From assembly GCA_900550235.1 (NCBI GenBank), contig URRQ01000037.1, positions 1-21,131 on the forward strand: 21,131 bases of DNA, in the 5' to 3' direction. Positions 16,145-21,131 of this stretch are shown in pieces. The notes under the pieces were generated by a model that worked only from the letters and a program-made list of their open reading frames with translations, had not been told where the DNA came from and searched no databases. The DNA is from an uncultured Lachnospiraceae bacterium. GTDB taxonomy: Bacteria > Bacillota > Clostridia > Lachnospirales > Lachnospiraceae. The translations under genes were made by a program, and so were the position numbers. Within the stretch, counting starts at the first letter, position 1, and the number at the start of each line of letters is the position of its first letter.

Positions 16145-19135
16145 TTAATCCTGATATTTTTTGCAGGCTGTCTGCACTTCTTCTCCAACTTCCACAGCTT
16201 GAAGTGTAAATGTCATTCCAAAATCCTGTCTCTTTACTTTATATTCTTCCAGTTGTTCTTCACCACAACTGTTGCTTCCAACACCTGACTGACGATAATC
16301 AATATGGATCGTAACATCTTCTGCCTTTTCAAGCCGCCATGGATGTTTTGCATCCTCAATCATCTCATCTGTATAGTTGGAGAGATTAATTCCGTATGGC
16401 TCTTCCATTGTCCAAAGCATACTGTGTGTTTCATCCCCAATGCTGAACCACTTCACATCTTCACGATGTCCGTTTTCTTGTGGGAATACATAATTTGTTC
16501 CCATATCATCTACGGTACTTCTGTATACTCCGATTGGACATGCTGCTAATGTATCCACATAGTTTTCTCCATTTCCTCGACCATGCCACATTGTATTCTG
16601 TAGATTCTTATGTCCCTTTAACATTACGCCTAATCTTGGCAGGAATTCTGGTTCAAGCTTGCCATTCTGTACTTCCTTTGCATTCAAGTGTATCTTCACC
16701 TGTCCACATGGATATACAACATATTCATAAGTCGCCACATATCCCCAGGATTGATTCAAGCATCCAAAGTATTTTTGCATCGTTACAACAGCTTTTTCAT
16801 CTGATATTTCATAAGAGAATGCTTCTAACTGTTCACTAGATTTCTGGATAAAATACTTATTTATCCAATCATCCTTCTTATACATATCGTTATCAATTGT
16901 CGGTCTATATACTGTCATCTGAGGACCATCTGTAATGTAAGTTTTTCCATCTATCTCAACAGATAACATTTTACCAAAAATTGTATGGAAAGTCACACAA
17001 ATCTTTTTATTTCTAATAGAAAGAATACCTTGTGATTCTTCGGCTTCTAATTTTTCTCCTCGCGGACGTGTTTCTAATACTGTCAAATGTTGAGGAAGCG
17101 CAAACTGGGTTCGTGAAATCTCGTGATTTTTTTCTGCAAAAGCTGTAGCTTCTTTATAGCAAATAGAAACATTCAGGTAATAATCTGTATTTGCCTGTGG
17201 CATAAATGCTGTATATGGAATCACAACTTTCTGCTCCTCACCCGGCGCTGCATAAAGTTCTTCGATTACTCCTTCCTCTACTGTTTCCTCATTACCACCG
17301 ATCCACCATTTCAAGTAAAGATGGGATAATGGCAAGAAGTCATACCAGTTTTTCAAGAGAAGTTCATTACATTTTCCTTCCACCTTTTTCACCTCAACTG
17401 GTGCAATCACCTGTTTGTACTCAAGAAGAGAAGGTGATGGTGTGCGATCCGGCATCAACATTCCATCAATACAGAAGTTACCGTTTGTCGGGAAGTCTCC
17501 AAAGTTTCCACCATATTTATAATAGGTATGTCCTTCTTCCTCTGTGTAGATACCATGATCGTACCATTCCCAGATGAAACCACCCTGAAGGCGAGAATAT
17601 TTACGATACATATCCTGATATGCCTGCAATCCTCCCGGACCATTTCCCATTGCGTGCCCATACTCGCACATAACATGCGGTTTGTCACCTTTCACCTGAT
17701 ATTCTGCAATTTCTTTCAATCCCTTTAAGCGAGTGTACATTGTAGAATATACATCTGTAACTTCTGCTTCAAAATCTCCTTCATAATGCACAAGTCTTGT
17801 CTGATCCAGTTCTTTGATTGCTTTTGCAGTGCTTCGGAAATTGCATCCAAAGCTAGATTCATTTCCCATAGACCACATGATGATGCTCGGATGATTTCTA
17901 TCACGTTTTACCATACGCACACTTCTATCTACATAGGAAGCTTCCCATTCCGGATCATCTGTGATCCAGTCATAATTTTCTACCCACTCAAATCCATGAC
18001 ATTCAAGGTCTGCCTCATTGATCACATATAATCCATATTCATCACAAAGATCATAAAAATATTCATTTGCCGGATAATGAGAGCAACGTACTGCGTTGAT
18101 ATTGTGCTGTTTCATTAAAATCACATCAGATTTCATCTGTTCGTAAGATACCACGCGGCCTTCCTTCGGATTGTAATCGTGATGATTGATTCCATTTAAT
18201 AAAATCACTTTATTATTTATTCTAAAGTTCTTATCGATGATCTCGATTTTTCTAAAACCTACGCGAACTTTCACTTCATGACCATCTACTGCCACTACGA
18301 CCGTATAGAGCTCCGGAGTCTCTGCTGTCCATGTTTTTGCATTTTCTACGATTGTTTCTACATGAGCGCTATGCTCCTCTGTTGCAAACTTACCTTCTGC
18401 GATTTGAGCACCATCTTTTTCAAGTCTCCATGTTCCTTTGCACTCAGCATTCTTTGTACGAAGATCAAGCGATAACACTCCATTTCTATATGATGCATCT
18501 AAATCTCCGTTTACCTGGCAGTCCAAGATTGCATTTTTCGGTTCATTGATCAATTCTACATCACGATAGATTCCTGAGAGCCACCACATATCCTGATCTT
18601 CCAAATATGTTCCATCTGACCATTTGTATACACGAACGGTAATATCATTTTCCCCTTCAGATACATGTTCTGAAATATCAAATTCACTTGGAAGACGGCT
18701 TACTTTGCTAAAGCCCACATATGTTCCATTCACCCATACATCAAAGGCACTATCTACTCCATGAAACTTTAATACCGTATCATTTTCCATCCACTCTTTT
18801 GTTAAAACTACTTTCTTTTTATAAATTCCTGTTGGATTCTGACTTGGCACATACGGTGGATGAATTGGAAAAAGATACAGCACATCTGTGTAGTGCATCG
18901 CATCATATCCCCGTAATTGCCAAACGGATGGGACGTCTATCTCGCCCCATCCGTCTGCATTGCTGTTCATAAATCCTTCAGGAGAAAGTTCTGGAGCTTC
19001 CAAATACAAGAATTTCCATTGTCCATTTAACGAAATCTTTTCTGCAGATTCCTCATAAAATGCTGTACGAGCTTCTCGTCTTCCTATGTTTGTAATCGTC
19101 TGGTCTTCCCATCTTTTTTTAACTCGCTGCTTCAT
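16145..19135 (-). CDS. ebgA: GH2 beta-galactosidase, EbgA-like
   Basis: This 996-aa cytoplasmic beta-galactosidase of family 2 starts with RWEDQTIT and continues through HYTDVLYLFPIHPPYVPSQN, resembling E. coli EbgA as I recall it more than LacZ. Domains are the jelly roll (about 30-200, EDQDMWW at 180-186), an Ig-like domain, the TIM barrel (about 305-590), and a C-terminal beta-sandwich (about 700-980). The acid/base is E426 in WSMGNES and the nucleophile E491 in HVMCEYGHAMGN. The neighbouring EbgR-like regulator strengthens the name, but no gene for the EbgC subunit is in the window, so it probably works alone. It lies 30 bases after the permease gene with an AAGGAG site. The GH2 enzyme of operon A is a clear paralogue with the same motifs but a different N-terminus. 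Confidence 0.94.
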   Translation of the reverse strand: MKQRVKKRWEDQTITNIGRREARTAFYEESAEKISLNGQWKFLYLEAPELSPEGFMNSNADGWGEIDVPSVWQLRGYDAMHYTDVLYLFPIHPPYVPSQNPTGIYKKKVVLTKEWMENDTVLKFHGVDSAFDVWVNGTYVGFSKVSRLPSEFDISEHVSEGENDITVRVYKWSDGTYLEDQDMWWLSGIYRDVELINEPKNAILDCQVNGDLDASYRNGVLSLDLRTKNAECKGTWRLEKDGAQIAEGKFATEEHSAHVETIVENAKTWTAETPELYTVVVAVDGHEVKVRVGFRKIEIIDKNFRINNKVILLNGINHHDYNPKEGRVVSYEQMKSDVILMKQHNINAVRCSHYPANEYFYDLCDEYGLYVINEADLECHGFEWVENYDWITDDPEWEASYVDRSVRMVKRDRNHPSIIMWSMGNESSFGCNFRSTAKAIKELDQTRLVHYEGDFEAEVTDVYSTMYTRLKGLKEIAEYQVKGDKPHVMCEYGHAMGNGPGGLQAYQDMYRKYSRLQGGFIWEWYDHGIYTEEEGHTYYKYGGNFGDFPTNGNFCIDGMLMPDRTPSPSLLEYKQVIAPVEVKKVEGKCNELLLKNWYDFLPLSHLYLKWWIGGNEETVEEGVIEELYAAPGEEQKVVIPYTAFMPQANTDYYLNVSICYKEATAFAEKNHEISRTQFALPQHLTVLETRPRGEKLEAEESQGILSIRNKKICVTFHTIFGKMLSVEIDGKTYITDGPQMTVYRPTIDNDMYKKDDWINKYFIQKSSEQLEAFSYEISDEKAVVTMQKYFGCLNQSWGYVATYEYVVYPCGQVKIHLNAKEVQNGKLEPEFLPRLGVMLKGHKNLQNTMWHGRGNGENYVDTLAACPIGVYRSTVDDMGTNYVFPQENGHREDVKWFSIGDETHSMLWTMEEPYGINLSNYTDEMIEDAKHPWRLEKAEDVTIHIDYRQSGVGSNSCGEEQLEEYKVKRQDFGMTFTLQAVEVGEEVQTACKKYQD

Positions 19136-19165
19136 ATTATTTCTCCTTAAAAAATTTCAGTTTTC

Positions 19166-19987
19166 TTATTTAATAGAACCACTTGTTCCTTCTACAATGT
19201 ATTTCTGTGCAATAATAAATACAATAATTGGTGGCACAATCATAATAATCGTAATACACAACATCGGAATAATTTGCGTTGTATGAACACCTTTAAACTG
19301 CGCAAGTCCTAATGCTAATGTATATTTACTTCTGTCTTGTAAGAAAATCAATGGTCCCAAATAATCGTTCCATGCAGTAATCATGTTGAGCACTCCAACA
19401 AGAATTAATGATGGTCTTAAAATAGGCATAAATATTTTCCAATAGATCTGGAATGCATTCGCACCATCGATTCGAGCAGCTTCTTCAAAATCTTTTGGCA
19501 CTCCCATAAGGAATTGACGCATTAGGAAAATGTAATACGCCGAACCAAACCAAGCCGGCACGATCAATGGCTTTAATGTATTAATCCATCCGAGCATGTT
19601 AAATTCCATATACTGTGGAATCATCGTAACATCCCAAGGAATCATCATCGTCGAAAGCAAAATCATAAATAATACATTTTTACCTTTAAAATTAAATCGA
19701 GCAAATCCATACGCAACAAGCGAACATGACAAAACTTGTCCAATTGTTGTTCCAACTGTGACCAACACAGAGTTCATAAAATATGTTCCGAATGGCTGTG
19801 CCTTCCAAGCTTCTACAAAGTTCTCAAATCTCCACTCAGACGGAAATAATTTCGGAGGAAACGCAATCGCTTCCGCTTCTGTTTTAAATGCTGAAAACAA
19901 CATATAAACAAATGGTGATAAGAAATAGACTGCTACTAATCCCAAAAGAATGTAAATAATGACTTTTGAAACTTTTGACATTTTCAT
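19166..19987 (-). CDS. Sugar ABC transporter permease, MalG type (operon B)
   Basis: This 273-aa membrane subunit of a CUT1 sugar importer has about six membrane segments, the first near 9-32. The ATPase-docking EAA loop reads EAARIDGAN...P at 169-188, and LLSTMMIPWDVTMIPQY is the usual conserved stretch before it. Its start codon shares one base with the stop of the preceding permease (TAATG), a sign of translational coupling. It delivers the sugar degraded by the EbgA-like and GH65 enzymes encoded just downstream. The substrate is not evident from the sequence. Confidence 0.95.
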   Translation of the reverse strand: MKMSKVSKVIIYILLGLVAVYFLSPFVYMLFSAFKTEAEAIAFPPKLFPSEWRFENFVEAWKAQPFGTYFMNSVLVTVGTTIGQVLSCSLVAYGFARFNFKGKNVLFMILLSTMMIPWDVTMIPQYMEFNMLGWINTLKPLIVPAWFGSAYYIFLMRQFLMGVPKDFEEAARIDGANAFQIYWKIFMPILRPSLILVGVLNMITAWNDYLGPLIFLQDRSKYTLALGLAQFKGVHTTQIIPMLCITIIMIVPPIIVFIIAQKYIVEGTSGSIK

Positions 19988-20913
19988 TATTTATTTCCCC
20001 CTTTCTTTTTCTTCTTCTCCGCTCCACCTGCTTCTGTCTCATAAAATACCCAGGCTGAAGAAGATTTAAATACAAATGCTGTTAAAATCAAAATAATCAC
20101 GAACATTATCCACGCATTCGCACTAGCGTATCCAAGCTTATGATGTTTAAACGCATTGTTGTACGTCATCAAACCGTAAAAATAAGTAGATTTTAATGGT
20201 CCTCCACCAGTCAAGAGCATTACTAATGTTACTTGCTGGAAAGAACTAATAATGGATGTAATCAGGTTAAATAAAATCGTTGGTGTGATAATCGGTAATG
20301 TAATGCTGAAAAACTGTCTAGCCGGAGAGGCACCGTCAAGACTCGCTGCTTCATACACGTCAATCGGAATATTTTTGATATCCGTATAGAAAATCAACAT
20401 CATACTTCCTACACCAAACGCACTAGCAATGATAACTGCCATCAAAGCCCATGCCGGATCCACCAACCACTTCGGACCTTCAATCCCAATCAAAGACAAT
20501 AAGTAGTTGAGTACACCGTAATCACCATTTAGAATCCATCCCCAGATGATGGATACCGCAACACCTGAAATAACTGTTGGAATGTAATAGATTGTTCTAA
20601 AAATCTTCACTCCTTTTACAGGCTGTGTGATCAACATTGCAAGGAATAATGCGATGATCATATTCAGTGGTACAAAAATCGCCGCATACTTCAGAGAAAT
20701 AATCAAAGATTTCCAAAACTGTTTATCTTTTGTAAACATCTCCAAATAATTGCCAAGTCCTACAAATTCCGCATCTCCCACAAGTGGCCAATCGAAAAAA
20801 CTCATAATTAACGAAAAAATAAGTGGTCCGATTGTAAACACGAGGAAACCGACGATCCACGGCATAATAAACAAATAAGGTGTTGCCGTTTTCAGAAATT
20901 TCTTTTTCTTCAT
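19987..20913 (-). CDS. Sugar ABC transporter permease, MalF type; first gene of operon B in the window
   Basis: This 308-aa CUT1 permease has about six membrane segments (first near 12-40), an EAA loop at EAASLDGAS...P (188-207), the GGPLKSTYF motif near the fifth segment, and a basic tail rich in Lys and Gly. Two GGAG sequences precede its start, and the operator-bearing promoter lies about 45 bases upstream. Most CUT1 operons begin with the receptor gene, but here no binding-protein gene lies between promoter and permease or elsewhere in operon B. The receptor must be beyond the right edge, elsewhere in the genome, or shared with operon A. No ATPase gene is present either. Confidence 0.95.
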   Translation of the reverse strand: MKKKKFLKTATPYLFIMPWIVGFLVFTIGPLIFSLIMSFFDWPLVGDAEFVGLGNYLEMFTKDKQFWKSLIISLKYAAIFVPLNMIIALFLAMLITQPVKGVKIFRTIYYIPTVISGVAVSIIWGWILNGDYGVLNYLLSLIGIEGPKWLVDPAWALMAVIIASAFGVGSMMLIFYTDIKNIPIDVYEAASLDGASPARQFFSITLPIITPTILFNLITSIISSFQQVTLVMLLTGGGPLKSTYFYGLMTYNNAFKHHKLGYASANAWIMFVIILILTAFVFKSSSAWVFYETEAGGAEKKKKKGGNK

Positions 20914-20942
20914 AATTTCTTCTCCTTTTCTCCTTTTACCTG

Positions 20943-20956
20943 TTTTACTAGTAAAA
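20943..20956. promoter_or_regulatory. Operator O2 of operon B
   Basis: TTTTACTAGTAAAA is a perfect 14-bp palindrome placed just after the -10 box and covering the expected transcription start (about 20952). It matches the palindrome 25 bp away in 12 bases plus the two central ones in alternate form. This fits binding by a LacI-type dimer, presumably the EbgR-like protein. Confidence 0.75.
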
Positions 20957-20958
20957 TA

Positions 20959-20987
20959 ATTATAATATTTTACCAGTAAAATGTAAA
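20959..20987 (-). promoter_or_regulatory. Promoter of operon B
   Basis: On the minus strand a -35 TTTACA (20982-20987, five of six), a 17-base spacer and a perfect -10 TATAAT (20959-20964) lie about 45 bases before the first permease start. An operator fills the spacer and a second covers the start point, so the promoter should be strong but tightly repressed. The leader carries GGAG twice just before the start codon. Confidence 0.85.
20968..20981. promoter_or_regulatory. Operator O1 of operon B, in the promoter spacer
   Basis: Read on the minus strand TTTTACTGGTAAAA is a 14-bp dyad, symmetrical except for its central pair. It occupies nearly the whole spacer between -35 and -10, so a bound repressor would exclude RNA polymerase. 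Its centre is 25 bp from that of O2. Confidence 0.72.
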
Positions 20988-21082
20988 TAGTTTATAATAA
21001 GGATATGTCTTTTTCTATGTTTTTCATAGATATTTGTTAGGTGTTTTATGCATTTTATACAAGAAATTGTTTTTTTATAAAA

Positions 21083-21099
21083 AAGTGTCTCCGACACTT
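21083..21099 (-). terminator. Terminator of a gene upstream (right) of operon B
   Basis: AAGTGTC, a TCC loop and GACACTT form a 7-bp hairpin. On the minus strand it runs directly into TTTT, giving six T in a row with the stem end. No T run follows on the plus strand, so it should end a leftward transcript coming from beyond the right edge and isolate the operon B promoter. Confidence 0.78.
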
Positions 21100-21110
21100 C
21101 AACTCCCCTT

Positions 21111-21128
21111 CCCCTCATTCTTGAGGGG
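21111..21128. other. GC-rich hairpin at the right edge
   Basis: CCCCTCA and TGAGGGG form a perfect 7-bp stem with a 4-base loop, three bases from the window end. It may be the end structure of the neighbouring gene, preceding the true terminator, or a terminator for plus-strand transcription whose T run lies outside the window. Confidence 0.45.
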
Positions 21129-21131
21129 TTA

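Noticed and set aside
17206..17577. Plus-strand open frame of 123 codons inside the EbgA-like gene
   Set aside because: It is antisense to a well conserved GH2 gene, its translation resembles no family, and it has no ribosome binding site.
17455..17688. Minus-strand open frame within the EbgA-like gene in another frame
   Set aside because: It lies entirely within the conserved GH2 catalytic barrel and has no domain signature of its own.
21014..21030. Small inverted repeat TCTATG/CATAGA upstream of the operon B promoter
   Set aside because: The 6-bp stem has no T run and no match to the operators, and could easily be chance in AT-rich DNA.

Overview
The window reads as chromosomal DNA of a low-GC Gram-positive anaerobe, most likely a gut Lachnospiraceae (Clostridia). 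The reasons are the AT-rich composition, strong GGAG-type ribosome binding sites, A-tract promoter upstream elements, a lipoprotein-type solute receptor, and sugar ABC transporters without their own ATPase. No tRNA, CRISPR array, insertion sequence or phage gene is visible. Nearly all genes lie on the minus strand, so transcription runs right to left.

Layout from left to right. Positions 1-340 have no gene. They hold a hairpin that ends the first sugar operon, and two tandem consensus promoters that face out of the left edge and look like the start of a ribosomal RNA operon. Positions 340-9000 are operon A, with the transcription order solute-binding lipoprotein, two CUT1-type permeases, GH3 glycosidase, GH2 beta-galactosidase-like enzyme. 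A hairpin after the receptor gene probably reduces expression of the downstream genes. A divergent AraC-family regulator (9267-10097, plus strand) shares a compact promoter region with operon A. A perfect bidirectional terminator closes the AraC gene against the end of operon B.

Positions 10138-20913 are operon B. Its transcription order is two CUT1 permeases, an EbgA-like GH2 beta-galactosidase, a GH65 glycoside phosphorylase, beta-phosphoglucomutase, an EbgR-like LacI-family regulator, an M42 aminopeptidase, and an EamA/DMT-family transporter. Its promoter carries two 14-bp palindromes (TTTTACYRGTAAAA), one filling the -35/-10 spacer and one over the expected transcription start. This is a textbook arrangement for repression by a LacI-type protein, probably the regulator encoded in the operon itself. 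A minus-strand terminator and a second hairpin lie at the right edge.

Together the genes look like two neighbouring Gram-positive glycan-utilisation loci with different regulators but parallel content (ABC import, then cytoplasmic hydrolysis). In operon B the GH65 enzyme should phosphorolyse an alpha-glucoside to beta-glucose 1-phosphate, which beta-phosphoglucomutase turns into glucose 6-phosphate, while the GH2 enzyme removes a beta-galactoside. An alpha-Glc-beta-Gal linked substrate would need exactly these two activities. With a peptidase and a possible amino-acid exporter in the same operon, the glucosyl-galactosyl-hydroxylysine unit of collagen is one testable but speculative candidate.
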